DNA of 64,000 nucleotides from Paramyrothecium sp. XJ0827 (GCA_020881915.1 JAJFPB010000001.1:6200001-6264000); one strand, 5' to 3'. Positions 51,419 through 63,504 are shown, numbered from the stretch's first letter. Program-made: numbers and translations. Notes: generated by a model from the letters alone, not told the origin.

Positions 51419-52075
51419 ATGCAACAAAGCACTCTTGCAATCACATCGCTCCTGGGCCTGGCAAGTCTGGCCTCGGCTGCACCAAGCACGTTCGGCAAGT
51501 CCTGCGGCCTCTTCCAGGCCCCATGCCCAGCCGGCTTTACCTGTGTTCCGAACCCCTTTTGCTCCGGCATCTTCTGCCCAGGAACCTGCCAGCTCAGCCT
51601 GCTAGGCAATCCTCAGCCTCTTCCATTCACCTTGCCATTTCCTTTCTCATTCCCGCCGCTTATACTTCCGACGGCGCCGACAACGGTCAGACCACCGGAA
51701 GTCCTGTCAACGCTCACCATACCCTCGGTTCCCTCGGTTTCAGTGGACCCTACGCTGACCCCACCGCTCTGGCCGGAGCCAACGCCTCTCGAGCCATTGG
51801 AGCCGATCCAGAATGAGTATAGGTACTGCGGCGGCTTGACGCCCTTCCCAACGCCTCAATGCCCTATGGGGACTTACTGCGCCGACGACCCTCGGTACCC
51901 TGAAAGCTGTGGAATGGCATGCGACATGCCTGGCATTTGCATCCCTCTTGAGGCCCAGTTCTGCGGGGGCTTCGCGGGCTTTCCCTGCCCGGATGGACTA
52001 GAGTGCTACGATGACCCGAGCGATGACTGTGATCCGCGAAATGGCGGTTCAGATTGTGGTGGAATCTGCTTGTAG
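51419..52075 (+). CDS. Secreted cysteine-rich protein, two Cys modules
   Basis: 218 aa, intronless. The signal peptide MQQSTLAITSLLGLASLASA is cleaved before APSTFG. The mature protein has 18 cysteines in two groups: six at ~32-61 (CGLFQAPCPAGFTC...FCPGTC) and twelve at ~140-218 (YCGGLTPFPTPQCPMGTYC, then QFCGGFAGFPCPDGLEC...GGICL). They are separated by a Pro/Leu/Thr-rich linker. The CGGxxxxPCPxGxxC pattern is repeated. It recalls cysteine-rich inhibitor or adhesion modules common in fungal secretomes, and candidate effectors in plant- or insect-associated fungi. An in-frame Met at 51350 is less likely because the signal peptide starts at 51419. Function unknown; several disulfides are expected. 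Confidence 0.8.
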   Translation: MQQSTLAITSLLGLASLASAAPSTFGKSCGLFQAPCPAGFTCVPNPFCSGIFCPGTCQLSLLGNPQPLPFTLPFPFSFPPLILPTAPTTVRPPEVLSTLTIPSVPSVSVDPTLTPPLWPEPTPLEPLEPIQNEYRYCGGLTPFPTPQCPMGTYCADDPRYPESCGMACDMPGICIPLEAQFCGGFAGFPCPDGLECYDDPSDDCDPRNGGSDCGGICL

Positions 52076-52479
52076 GACGCACAAAACATGAAGGCTAGTC
52101 GGGCGAATCAGGATGGAGGTTCTTCTGAGAGTAGGCAGCTTTTTATTGATATTAGGTCCAAGTTAAGGAAACTCCTTGAGCGAACATTACTTACATCTTT
52201 CACAATGTCACAATGCAAATCTTCAAGTGCGTAATGAGTGCTGCAGAAGACAGTACCATCTATGCCTGTCCCAAAGTAGTGGCACGAAATAAGCAGATGA
52301 CTTGTAAACTTGGTATAGCACGTCGGAAAACGGTTGTCGCTCGATCGCATCAGTAACTCCCAACTGGAGTTGTGCAGCGACATGCTCGCATTGTCAAGTA
52401 CTCATGCTAATCCTCTAATGTGAACCTGTAAAATATCATCTTCATCATTGTCTTCATCAGTCCGCCTCGCTCATACATG
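52076..52479. other. Convergent intergenic region
   Basis: Separates the 3' ends of the cysteine-rich gene (plus) and the thiol-enzyme gene (minus). A 91-codon minus-strand open frame (52383-52108) has no motif and is not called. Confidence 0.4.
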
Positions 52480-53559
52480 CTACCGCCACGCTTTCGTGAA
52501 TCGTGAGAATAGGTTCTTCTTCTCGCTCCCGTCTGCCTCCAATCCCCTCTCTGTGTTCTGCTTAGCCATCTCTGTATGCGTGTCCAGCACTGTAGTGTTC
52601 TGTTTCATGACCTCCTGCGCGACTGAAACGGTATCGTGGCTTCCGGGAGAGGGTTGGGAGTGTTCAATCTGTAGCTGCTGGCCATCCGGTGCGGGGAACA
52701 GATCGGCAATTTTTCCAGGGCCAAGAACTCTTTCGTATACCGCCAGTGTAGTGCCGAAATCTTTCCTCGCGCCAACCTTGATAGCATCTAGGAGGTGCAA
52801 GGCGTAGGTCTGGCAGTTATTGGTGATGAGGTTGTACGCCGGCTTATCATCTCGTATTGTTTGAATGACGGACTCGCCTGGTAGCCTGTGAGCTTCAATT
52901 CAAGAGCAAGGATCCCTGATGGGTAAATTGGTAACCAAGAGAACTCACCCGCTCGTCGAACAGCATCGTCATTAAAACGGGTCTCTCCCACTGGGAAGGT
53001 ACGCCACTCTTCCCGGTTGATTTTCTCGTTGTTGTAGATGACATGGAAATTCTCATCCTTTGGCAGATGTATCAGCGCGACTCGTGATCCTCACCACGTT
53101 TATTGTCGAACCTACCATCCATAACTGGTGTGCGTAATCGCCGACAAGCACAGCCCAATGCTGCGTAGGGTCAGGATACTTGTTGATTTTCTCCGTGATC
53201 AATTTTCCCAGGCCAGTCTCCTCAGCGAACCATTTCCCAGCCAAGCCTCCAACCGGGTGCCAGCCCACCTCGACCGGACGAGTTGGCCCATTGAGAACCG
53301 GTTGTGCCAGGGGGATCACATTAGGCTGTTGGCCCAAACCGATGGCATGCTTGAGGGCCAGCTCGCCTTTGATGAGGTTTTTACGTCTACAATGCAAAGC
53401 CGTTAGCCGGATGGAGGAGGAGGCGAGTGTCCTGGAGATTTATGGGGGCGCAGGCAGAGTCGTCCCTTCAGGGTCCATGGTGCGGAGGGGCAGGGGTCCA
53501 TACAGAAACTCCGCGGTCTTGTCCCGCTTGCGCTGCTTCTCGCCTTCTGAGTCTGACAT
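52480..53559 (-). CDS. Predicted papain-like thiol enzyme (LRAT/PPPDE-like fold)
   Basis: 282 aa from four exons: 53559-53504, 53386-53116, 53057-52949 and 52892-52480. Introns 2 and 3 both need AAG acceptors, but the result is one continuous frame with matching phases: LWM joined to DENFHVIYNN, and VRRA joined to AHRLPGESV. The core has HWAVLVGDYAHQLW (candidate catalytic His) and, ~70 residues later, LITNNCQTYALHLLDAI (candidate nucleophile Cys in an NC motif at a helix start). This His-before-Cys order with an NNCQ motif is that of circularly permuted NlpC/P60-superfamily folds such as LRAT and PPPDE. The family assignment is mine from motif order, not from a search. The C terminus is Glu/Gln-rich. 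No signal peptide. It is divergent from the MFS gene. Confidence 0.65.
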
Positions 53560-54029
53560 ATTGAGCACTCAAGGAATAGTACGGCCTCTCACGGATTCAA
53601 GGTCGACAGGTGCAGGTCTGGGGTTCTCACCAAGACGGTGGTGAAAGCGCACGCGCCTTGGGATTTTGATTCGACTCAGCTCAGCCCCTTGAGCTGAGAG
53701 AACAATCACGAAAAGACTTAGTCAGCCGCTAAGCGTGTTTCGTGCGACCACGCGGCGCTCAAGTGCAAGTATAGGGTAGGATGTTCCCCACCGAAACACG
53801 TAAAGAGTGGGCGCTTTCAAAGCCCTCGTTATCTCTGCCACGTCTTGGGTGACGAAGCGAGGGCTCTTACGGCTGCGTTGACACCAGCGGGATCTTTTCG
53901 ACGCAAAATGAAGTTCAGTACTACGAAGAGGAGCCATCCGAATTACAGAGCTCCAAGCCTGGCTTGAAAGCACGACAAAGAGGCCTCTGACTGTTGAAGG
54001 GGGGGTGAGGGCCTCGCCTAAATAGAAGC
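53560..54029. other. Divergent intergenic region
   Basis: About 470 bp between the start codons of the thiol-enzyme gene (minus) and the MFS transporter (plus), so it likely holds both promoters. A 128-codon minus-strand frame spanning 54108-53722 overlaps the MFS start and is not coding. Confidence 0.4.
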
Positions 54030-55603
54030 ATGGCCGACCAAGACTTGCAAGCCAGCCGTGCAACTTCGCTGGAACCTGGCAATGCGACGGCGACGGCGAC
54101 CCCGGCATACAGGAAGCGATCGGACATGGCCATTCGTCCGGTGCTGTTTCTGTTACTTCTCGTCAACTTGGCCATGAGCCTCTACCAACTCCCCCTCAAC
54201 CGGGTCATCGAGCGACGCGTATGCAAGGAGTACTACGCCGACCATGATCCCACAAAGCTAACCCCCGGTGGGAACGTTAATGAGGAGCTCTGCAAGATTG
54301 AACTGGTCCAACAGCGCCTGGGATCAATCCAGGGGGCTATGGAAACCATTTGGATAGTTGGCGGTAAGATTCGGTCCAACCGCAAAAACGATGGCCGCTG
54401 CTGACTCGGACTTGGACAGATTTCGCCATGACACTGCCGCTTAGCTTCATTGCGCAGAGGAAATCACGTCGAGCCGTCTTGCTACTGAACCTCGTGTCAC
54501 GGTCCTTCATGGTTTCCTGGGCAGTCGTCGTGGGCTACTTTAACAGCCTGCTGCCTACCAGAGCCATCATCGTCGGGCCGATGCTGTCGATGCTGGGAGG
54601 CGACTGCGTGCTCAACTCCATCACCTACGCGTTGGTCGCAGAGCTGACGGACGACCCACTTCGCCGCGCCCTGTACTTTGGGTACATGAGCTCTGTATCC
54701 TACGTCGTCAGCCTGCTCGGACCAGCCCTGGCATCCGTTACTATGTCTGTCATGCTGTGGTTACCCTTCTTCTTGGGGGTTGGCCTCCTCCTCGTGGCAG
54801 CCTCGGCCATCTCCCGACTGCCCTCCTCGAACCACGGTGCGCAGGATGAGCGAGCCGAGCCCGTCGACTCCGATCCGGAAGAACAGACGCAGCGTCTCTT
54901 ATCTTCCCCAACCTTGAAAGCGCAAGCCGTTGCATTTGACCGCTCCATCGTACGCCTCGTCGGCGAGCACATCCAAGAGCTCTATTCAATTGTTTCCAGC
55001 CACCCGCGAAACTTCTCCCTCCTCCTATTCAGCTTCTTCCTCACATCGCTCGCCAGCTCCGACACCAAGCTGCTGGTGCAGTACATCTCTGCCAAGTATC
55101 GCTGGACATTCGCCTCTGCTGGTTACCTACTCTCCGGCAAGGCCGTGGTCAATTTTGTTCTTCTTACTGTGGTTGTACCGCGATTTCTCCGCAGTTTGAA
55201 CACGCCAGATCAGGAGAGTGTGGACAGGGCCAACGTCGGCTGTGCCAAGTACTGCTTGTTCGTCTCCGTGCTAGGTGCACTGGGCATCGCGCTGTCGGCA
55301 AACTTTTTGATGCTCGTGCCTTCGCTGTTGGTTTACGCTCTCGGAAGTGCCTTGCCGATATTCACGCTGTCATTGCTCAAGTCGCCTGCTATCTGCCCTC
55401 CTTCCTCTGGCAATGATACGCATATATACTCAATTGTGATGCTTGTCAAGACTGTTGGTTCACTGCTTGGCGCGCCCCTCATGGCGACGCTCTGGGTCGG
55501 TGGCATCGGCATCGGCGGTATGGCCCTTGGCTTTCCGTATTTTGTGAGCGCCGCATGCTACCTGGTAGCTGTGAGTGTGATCTCCAAGATTAGAGTAAAT
55601 TGA
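54030..55603 (+). CDS. Major facilitator superfamily transporter
   Basis: 505 aa from two exons (54030-54363, 54420-55603); the intron has GTAAGA/ACAG ends and joins IWIVG to DFAMTLPLSF. About 11-12 hydrophobic helices are visible, with the first at ~37-53 (RPVLFLLLLVNLAMSLYQLP), a cytosolic loop ~215-265 rich in acidic and polar residues, and more helices to the end. The loop after TM2 contains AQRKSRRAVLLLNLVSRS, a version of the MFS motif-A position. The N-terminal ~35 residues are hydrophilic. It resembles fungal MFS proteins with the DHxxRRxxLxxGY-like segment (DDPLRRALYFGYMSS). Proton-coupled transport is a family inference; the substrate is unknown. Confidence 0.85.
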
Positions 55604-57226
55604 TGTTTATTTTCGCATGCTGCAGCGGCGTGTCTTGTAGACGCGTCTGATTTGTTCTCGTGCAAGACACTGATCGTGGAGGGGAGGCGGAAGATACGGG
55701 AGGTCGATGAGGGGATGTAGATGCTAAACCTCCCTACCTTAAGAGGCGGCCTGTGAGGTGGCCCCGGACCAATCAACTTGGTAAGGTAGTCTTTGTGGGA
55801 AGGCACCTTGGAGATTTTGCCGCATAGCTGGTCCAGTCTTACTTTGGTTTGCCGGTATTGCACCTATTGCCTGCAAGGAGCCCGCCCTCAGCATGTTTTA
55901 GATCACATCTTTCAAATGCAAGTCTAACTTTCTGTCGATGGTTAGCCCTTCGCTCAGAGTAGATGAGCAAGGAAGCGTGTGTCTTGGGCCATACCCTGGT
56001 CGCTTACACCCCCATCCCAACTCACATGCAGCTCACGGCTTTAAAAATGATCCGTTCTTGAGCCATCACGAGGCGCTGGGCTCTCCTTCAAGAGCTCACA
56101 AAACTCCACTTTCTAGCTCCAGAGCCTGTTTTTTCCTATACTTGCTGTTTTGTTAATTTTAATAAGGTGTTGTCCATAGCCAAGTCTGAGCATAAATATC
56201 AGCCGCTCTCGCTCCCTCACTCTCATAATTCTCGTAGAAGTATCCCCTAGACTTTCTCATCTTGTTTCCTGAAAGCTACCATTCTTTTTCCTAATCGTAA
56301 CGACTTTGTGCTTTAGCAACTCCCTCGAAAGACCATGGCCCCACTGTCCAACCAGATTCCCCACCATCGTCGTCAATCTCCTCGCCCATGTATTTGGATC
56401 CGAATGACTGGACTGCGCCAATTCCGCTGGGATGCAGACGCGTTGATTCTTGAGCAAGTCGTCAGCGCTCTAGGCGGGACCCCACACCCGTCGCGGTTCC
56501 GCCTCGTTGCTGAGAATCTCCGAGTTCAACTCTGTGAGGCCGGCTTCATTTCGTTCCGTTTTGATGGTTTTTTTTGAAATCCAAAGGGGCCTAAACTGCT
56601 GGATTTACCCCTTCACACGTGTTCTCATCACTGTGTTGTACACTACTCGTCATACGGATATAGTGGGCAATAGCCTCGTTATCACAGCTAGCATCAACTG
56701 GCTATTCAACAACGGCAGTATGTGGAAGACAAGGGCCATCATTGAGACAGACCTCACCGCGGTTGTTTGAGAGAGTGTGTATTAGGTGCGTTCCGCTTAC
56801 ACAACCGCGATGGACCCCCTCCACGGATTGATCCAACATCTTCCCTACGACCGAGCTGACGACTGTTAGGTGATGTCGATGAATCTGTTACAAGAATACG
56901 GATGCAAGAAAGGAAGCGTCATATCGATTCTCTCGTGTATGGCAGATCATTGATAAAATTATCGGGATTATATTTTTGAAGACTTTGTCTATTGTGATAA
57001 GTGCTGCTCAAACAGGGTAACTTTCATGTATCTCGTGCAATAGTTTGCTCCAATACGCCTAGTTCAAATCAGGCCGGAAGCTGTAATATAATGAATGCCC
57101 TTGTTCCCTGGTTTATGCTCAATTAACCATATGTAAAGGGAAGTCTTATAAGCGGGTGTCCCACTTTTGATGGCATGAAGCATAAAAAGACATGCATACT
57201 AATGGGTACGACCCGCAAGCAGCTGA
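55604..57226. other. Long intergenic region (convergent)
   Basis: About 1.6 kb between the MFS gene and the 3' end of the FAD monooxygenase. One 80-codon plus-strand frame (56335-56577; MAPLSNQIPHHRRQSP...) has fair composition but no motif, so I do not call it. The region 56950-57100 is AT-rich. Confidence 0.4.
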
Positions 57227-58612
57227 TCATGCTGTGATGGAATGAACCCAAGGCATCTTGCCAATAAGACGCTCCTCGCCTTTGATGAAAGTAAAGACCG
57301 GCATCCGCGCGACGGAAACGGCCGACTGCTTGTTCAACATCTTCTGCAGAAAATGGCGTGGAAGCACGTAACAGTCCATGAGCTTGAGCTTGCTTGTTGC
57401 CCATGTTGATACGGCGGTTGCTCCACCTGCGGCCTGACATCCTTCGACCACGGAGTCGTACCGCGTGGCTTGGTACGCTCGGAGCGCAGCCTCCACTTCT
57501 TCTCTGCTTGGGTTGTGGTTGAGGGTGCCGGAGACGACCTTGTGCAGCTCGTTGACGAGGGCGACGACGTCGGTTATGCCCGAGTTGCAGCCAGCGCCTG
57601 TGGACGGCGTGAACTTGTGGGCTGCGTCGCCGGTGAGAACAATCCGGCCGTCCCAGCTCCAGTGCTTAACCACGCCCTCCTCAAGGCTGACGAGGCCGGA
57701 TTTCAGGCGCTTCTCGTAGGCGTTGCGAAGCGTTATTTTTCCGCCCTTAGTCAGAGGCAGGAATCCCCATCGCTCAATCAAGGAATCCTGATCAGCCTGG
57801 GTGTACCGCACTCGGTCCCTCGTGGGTGTATCCAAGCGCTCGTAGATACCGGTCACTCCTGTGGTCTCGCCGGCGAACAGTTGGGTAGAGGCGCCGTAGC
57901 CGTGAGTCTCGGATGTGAATCCCGGAGGCAGTTCGGGAAAGTCCGACGTAGGGAAGCGCATCCAGAGGCATCTGTAGGTGGTGAGGAACGGCTTCTCCTC
58001 GTTGATCTCGTCCGAGCCAGCCTGGAGGGCGAGCTTGCGCATGCTTTCACGGACCAAGCTGTGGGCGCCATCGGCTGCGATAATGAGGGAACCGTCATGC
58101 AAGCGGCCATCCGCGCAGAGGATGTTTACACCATCGGCCGTCGACTGGATATCGACTACTTTTGCATTGCAGACAATTTTGGCTTGCGACTCGATCGGCA
58201 GGTTGTCGAACAGAATTTTGGTGAGGTCATGTCTACTCAGGACGCGAGGAAAGACGCCAAAGCTGTTGAAATGATTAGGGCCATCAGCGGCTCGGCATCA
58301 ATGACGGTATACTGACTATTCTTTGCTGAACTTGAAGAAGTCCAGATTGCCGAGGTCACGGCCGTTATGGTCAATACGGTGAAGATCTTCCAATGCCGAG
58401 CTGACCTCCTCAAGGGCATCGAGCATGCCAAGCTGGGATAAGGCCCGCAATCCCTGCTGCTTGAGCACGAGATTCGATCCAAAGTCGACGACTGGGCTGT
58501 CTCTCCTCTCGAGGACTGTGAAGTCGATGCCGGCACGGGTCAGGGCATGTGCGGCAGTGAGGCCGACGGGGCCGCCACCAACCACGATGACCTTGAAGTT
58601 CGAGGCGGTCAT
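57227..58612 (-). CDS. FAD-dependent monooxygenase (salicylate-hydroxylase-like)
   Basis: Group A flavoprotein monooxygenase using FAD and NAD(P)H. 443 aa from exons 58612-58317 and 58262-57227. The intron has an unusual GTCAGT donor and an ACAG acceptor, joining FKFSKE (plus a split Tyr codon) to FGVFPRVLSRHDL. The Rossmann motif VVGGGPVGLTAAHAL begins at residue ~10. The second FAD motif LIIAADGAHSLVRE (DG motif) and the GDAAHKFTPSTGAG motif (GD motif) are both present. The C-terminal ~60 residues include a hydrophobic-basic tail, as in PaxM-type fungal indole-diterpene and meroterpenoid oxygenases, but no partner genes of such pathways lie nearby. The aromatic or prenylated substrate is unknown. 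Confidence 0.9.
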
Positions 58613-60619
58613 TGTGTCGAGTGTCACTGGACTGTGCCACAAGTTCGGGTCTAAATCGCTTAAAGTGCTGGACCAAGGGCCCGATAGGTGCGATTGAAGG
58701 TATACCGTTTGCGAACGTGGAAGTGCCTCTGTGGTGTAAATGCTAATGATTGGGATGGCGGCAAGCTCAAGACATCCCAAGAGCCGGAAATCATGGTCGC
58801 TTTATCCTTCTCCATCCAGCCCGCTGCAACATGTCATTTGCAGCACTCTGTGCCGCATGTCTCGTGCTCAACAACTAGAGCTTGGTGCGTACGAAGGGAT
58901 GCGCATGGCCCCAACACGCAGAGACAGACTGCGACTGTCAATAACCTAATCTGGGAAGCATGCTCGTCGTTCTCGCATCCGCATAGCGAGTGGGCCCCTT
59001 TTTACCCAATCAGCGAAGCAGCAAAGCCTCGATCGATGTAAGTGATGGCGCGAGAGGCTTAAGCCGAGTAGCGAGACGCGGCGTCCCCCCTTCGGGACTT
59101 TTCCCTATTGGCGGTGGACGCGGCCGAATGGCTTCATGGAGGGCTCGATAGTTTGCGCATCTCCCGCGAGATCGGGAAATGGATCGTGTGGAAAGAAATG
59201 TTTCGTGTGGCACAGCTCGGATTCGCACCCTCCTCTGTTACATGGAGTCTTGGCGTCTGTTTGTAGGAAAGCAGGCCTCGGCTCAATTGTTTCTGACATC
59301 ACCCCGCAGAAATGGCTTGTCTAAGAGAGTGCGATTCCGAGAGTTGGGGACCAGCTGTCACTCGATTGTCTTGGAAGGCAGGCCGCCATGGGGATCGTAT
59401 TGAGCCTGATCTGGTAAGCGGCGTTACTAGACAGACAATATATAAGGCGTCATGGAACATGCCATGTCAGCCTTTGTCGCTTTTGTCTCTCGGTACTTCA
59501 TTTGATATGTAGATATGTTTGCATTGAATCAGTAAGATGTAGAGCTGAACGGCTCCCTTGCTGGGGCTGGAAAATACCTACAACCCCAATTACAGAGGAC
59601 AAGCCTCCTTTACCAGAAAAGGTTGTGGCTACCCTATACCCATCCTCATATTCACACTGGTCATCCAAGTCAGCGTGCTTACAGTCGCATGCTCTAGCTC
59701 CTCCGGATTGAGTCATGCGGTTTGGATGCCCATGCCGTACCATTACTCTTCCCAATACTGCTGTGATACCATATCCATGGGCTGATCCTGATGACATGGC
59801 CAGCCTGTTTGTCCAGTGCCAAGTCCTAGACTTGTAGGACTTCAGCTAGTCGTGGTGGCTCACTGCAGGACTCCAACCACTAGAATCACACAATCCTTGG
59901 CTTTCCGGCGTCGAATCGGTCGCAAGCGCGTAAAGAAACCAGCCCTACTGTACTTTACTTTAGCATGCGAGATAAGGACCCAGCGCTCAATTCCGTGGCT
60001 CCAATGATTGACTCACACGGCCTGCAGGGTTGAGTTCCCTAGCTTACCAGCTACCCCAGATCAGTAAGGAGGCGGTGTAGTTGCATAGCGGGTACTACAG
60101 GGCCGCACGCTATTATTGGACGCCGTCTAGGCATCTACCACTGCCTAGAGTCCGAGGCCTGCTGTACGCTGCCGCTATCGTCAAGTGCGAGGGATGAATC
60201 AGCCACCGTTGAGGCTCGCGATGGAGGAGGCGCATGAGCCAAGCTAGCACTGGGGCTGGGACGGACTGCTTGTGCCGGTAGGATCCCGACCCGGACTGAG
60301 GGTGTCCTCCTGTCTGCCTAATGATCCACCTCGCCTACCGGCAGTCTGTTACTGGACCCTGGCTCTTATGTCAGACTCCAATGTCGAGATATCACTTAAA
60401 TATGAGCAACCTTCGAGCCTTGTTTTGAGAGCACTATCTCATTATTTCTCATCAGGTCTTTCGCATTTTCACAGCTGGCTCTCCTTGTGCGCAAGGGCTT
60501 CTTTCCCATCCGTCCTTCATTGATTCATAGTACTTAACCAAGCCTCATTCCATTGTCACCTATTCTCTCCACCTGCCTGATCCTCCCTTCATTATTCACT
60601 TTCGCATCAACAAAACAAA
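58613..60619. other. Long divergent intergenic region
   Basis: About 2 kb between the FAD monooxygenase (minus) and AAA+ ATPase (plus) start codons. Short open frames are all below 120 codons with no motif. The segment around 60000-60260 has a composition unlike its neighbours and could be a relic of a repeat, but no element ends are visible. The last ~120 bp before 60620 is CT-rich leader. Confidence 0.45.
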
Positions 60620-63504
60620 ATGGCCAAGGCGGTTGGAAGAAACACTCGTGGTGGTGCCCGAGGCGGAAACAGGACCAATGTTCGACGTGGAGCTATGCGT
60701 TCACAGCGTGAGGACATGGAACTCATGGCCATGATCAAGCAGAAGGCTGAACGCCGTGAGCGCATTCTCGCCCAGCAACGCAGAGTTGCCGCCAAGTGGC
60801 AGCCCAAGATTCCCGACTATCGCAAAGTCAACTTCGAGAACTTCAAAAACCGCTACCAAGGCGTTGATGAGCCATCCTATGCCATTGAAGTCCTTGTTGG
60901 TGGTACCGGCCTCCAGGCTCAGATCAGACGCGAGCACGGAAAGCGAAGGAGAGAGGAGCTTGCTCGGCTCCGAGAAAGCTACCTCAACAATGTGAACAAA
61001 GCTTCCGAGGCTCAGAAGGCACCCAAAGTTCTCGACGTGGCTGACAAGGCCAAACGCGACAAGAAGAACGAGACATCGGCCCCGATTGATGGCGAGATCC
61101 AGCGGATCCGCGTCCAGTCGCAGCCAATTCTCGGGCACCTGACAGCCCTGCTTAACGATACGGAGTCCAGAGCCACGCCTCGCACATTCGTCCGTCCATT
61201 CAAGGCTCTAGTGTACCTCCAGCCTAAGATGCGAGAAATCTTGGCCACTCTGGAGGAGAAGTGGGCAGACTACGAGGAGGTCGAAGAGGAAGATGCCCTG
61301 GCCATCGAGGCAGACACCCCGGATGACGAGGAACCCGAGGTCGTGGAGGCCGAAGTTGAAGCTACTAGCCAAAACGATGATGGTGCAGACAAGGACTCGG
61401 AAACCGACGACGACGATTCTGACACTGAATCTATCCAATCTATCGACTCAACCGCTGAGGAGGATTTCGACAGCGTTATGGATAGCCCCGAAGCGCTGAG
61501 AGACATGCGATGCTACGTCAAGTTCATCGATAATGAAGTTATGCCTCTCTACAACCACTTCAATGGAAGCGCGGCGGACAGAGTCACGTTTAACGATCTC
61601 TGGTACCTCTTCCGCATGGGTGACCTCATCTACATGCCTTCCTCCAACGAAGTGGGTGGTCGCTATCACGAGGTCTGGCGCATCTATCGCATCGAAGTGC
61701 CGGATGCTGAGACATCGTACCCTCAAACTGGCTGGGAGATATTTGCGGATGAATACCAGCCCGAGAACACATCCTTCAGAATCTCCGCCTACTATATTGA
61801 CCACGACGGAACCAGCTATGGTGCAGTGAGACGCACTTTCGATATTGACGCCTTCGTAGGCGAAATGGCTATCGAGTCCCTGGAAGTCTATCCCATACGA
61901 TACCGGGAGAACCACCAGCAGCTCCTCGAATCGCTCAAGACTCAGGGCCGCAACTTCCACAAGTACTTGGAGGACAGGCACCAACAGTACTCGGCTTGGA
62001 CCCTGACCAGGAACCCTCCTTGGAAGAACACAGAGCCCAGCGAAGAGATCCTGGAGAATGAGAACTACGAAAAGATGCGCCACCCTGAGTTCATCGAGAG
62101 CGATGTGATTGTTGATCTTACGGAGGCCTACCAGAAGGTGCCCGACTGGCGGCCAAAGTTCCACACGGCCCGAGTCAACAAGAGCAGGCGTTTTGAGATT
62201 GAGAAGGACGACATGTCGATCCACCACTGGTTCGACACGGGCCGCCAGACTCTCGCCTACTCCCAGCGCGAAATCGTGCAGAAGAGCGATGGCGTTGAGA
62301 TTCTCCAGCGACGAGAAGCGCTGCAGAGAGACAACTTCCTCAAGTACCGCGTCTACGGCTCGCGAACCTTCGAGACCAATCCCAAGGCACTGGAGCTTCG
62401 CGAGGAAGACTTTGTGCTGCTCCCCAAGCGCATGTTCGCGTATGCGCTCAGGGAGCGTCGCTTCATCGCAGTCGACCTGAACCACTTGAAGCCTGTCCGC
62501 CGAGAAGACGGTGTCTTTGAGGATCTTCGCATCCAGAAGGAATACAAGGACGTGGTTCGCGGCCTGGTCATGTCGCATTTCCAGAAGAAGGCGCTGGAGC
62601 GCAAGTATGCTGCTGCCTCTCAGGAAGGCCCGAGCCAGGATCTGATCCAGGGTAAGGGTCGCGGCCTGGTCGTGCTCTTACACGGTGTTCCCGGTGTTGG
62701 TAAGACTGCTACGGCTGAGGCGGTCGCTATGGAGAACCGCAAGCCGCTCTTCGTCATCACTTGTGGTGATCTGGGTTTGACGCCCGACGACGTAGAGTCA
62801 TCGCTGAAGAATGTCTTCCGTTTGGCGCATCTCTGGGACTGCGTCCTTCTTCTTGACGAGGCGGATGTGTTCCTCTCGCAGCGATCCAAGCAGGACATGA
62901 AGCGAAATGCGCTTGTGTCTGTGTTCCTCCGTGTTCTCGAGTACTACAACGGTCTTCTGTTCCTGACTACCAACCGTGTGGGCACAATCGATGAGGCCTT
63001 CAAGTCTCGTATCCACCTCTCGCTCTACTACGTAAGTTCTCTCTCCGTGCTCCTGCGTCGAAGAATGCTAACAAGTACCAGCCACCTTTGGATAAGACCC
63101 AAACTCGCGACATCTTCCGCCTCAACATTGCCAAGTTGAAGGTGATCGAGCAGGAGCGCCAGCGCATGACCGGCGAACCTGCCCTGGTCATCAAGGAGCG
63201 GGAAATCATCGATTTCGCCGACAAGCACTACGAGGAACTTGCCCGCTCCACTGGATGCTGGAATGGACGACAGATTCGAAGCGCTTTCCAGATCGCATCG
63301 AGCCTCGCGTTATACAACTACACGAATCTCGCCCAGTCTGCCCGCGAGCATGGGCAGCAGGTTCCTCCGGCACCAGTCCTGGACCGAGCGTTGTTCGAGA
63401 AGGTCCAGATGTCAACGCAGAGCTTTGATCGCCACATGAAGAAGGAATCTGGCGGTGTCGAGACGGAGATGCCACTTCGAGGTTCTTTCCACCAGGACTA
63501 TTAA
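60620..63504 (+). CDS. Large AAA+ ATPase with acidic linker
   Basis: 944 aa from two exons (60620-63031, 63082-63504). The intron follows SLYY and joins to PPLDKTQTRDIF in phase 0. The N terminus is basic and Gly/Arg-rich (MAKAVGRNTRGGARGG). Residues ~215-290 are strongly acidic (Glu/Asp runs). A middle domain (~300-600) precedes the single C-terminal AAA module. Walker A is GVPGVGKTAT at ~689-698, Walker B LLLDEADVFL at ~743-752, and the sensor segment FLTTNRVGTIDEAFKSRIH follows. The small helical lid ends about residue 880. This is the fungal AAA+ class with a DUF7025-like middle region and one ATPase domain, related to the BCS1/Vps4 superfamily level but not either. Remodelling of a protein complex is likely; the substrate is unknown. 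Codon use is GC-ending in the AAA part. Confidence 0.88.

Noticed and set aside
56335..56577. 80-codon plus-strand frame (MAPLSNQIPHH...)
   Set aside because: No motif and no splice partner; kept out of the gene list for lack of evidence, although composition is not implausible.
58613..60619. Transposon remnant in the 2-kb spacer
   Set aside because: No inverted repeats, long terminal repeats, target-site duplications or transposase frame could be found by eye.
61448..62578. 376-codon minus-strand frame
   Set aside because: Complement of the AAA+ ATPase gene with no conserved motif.
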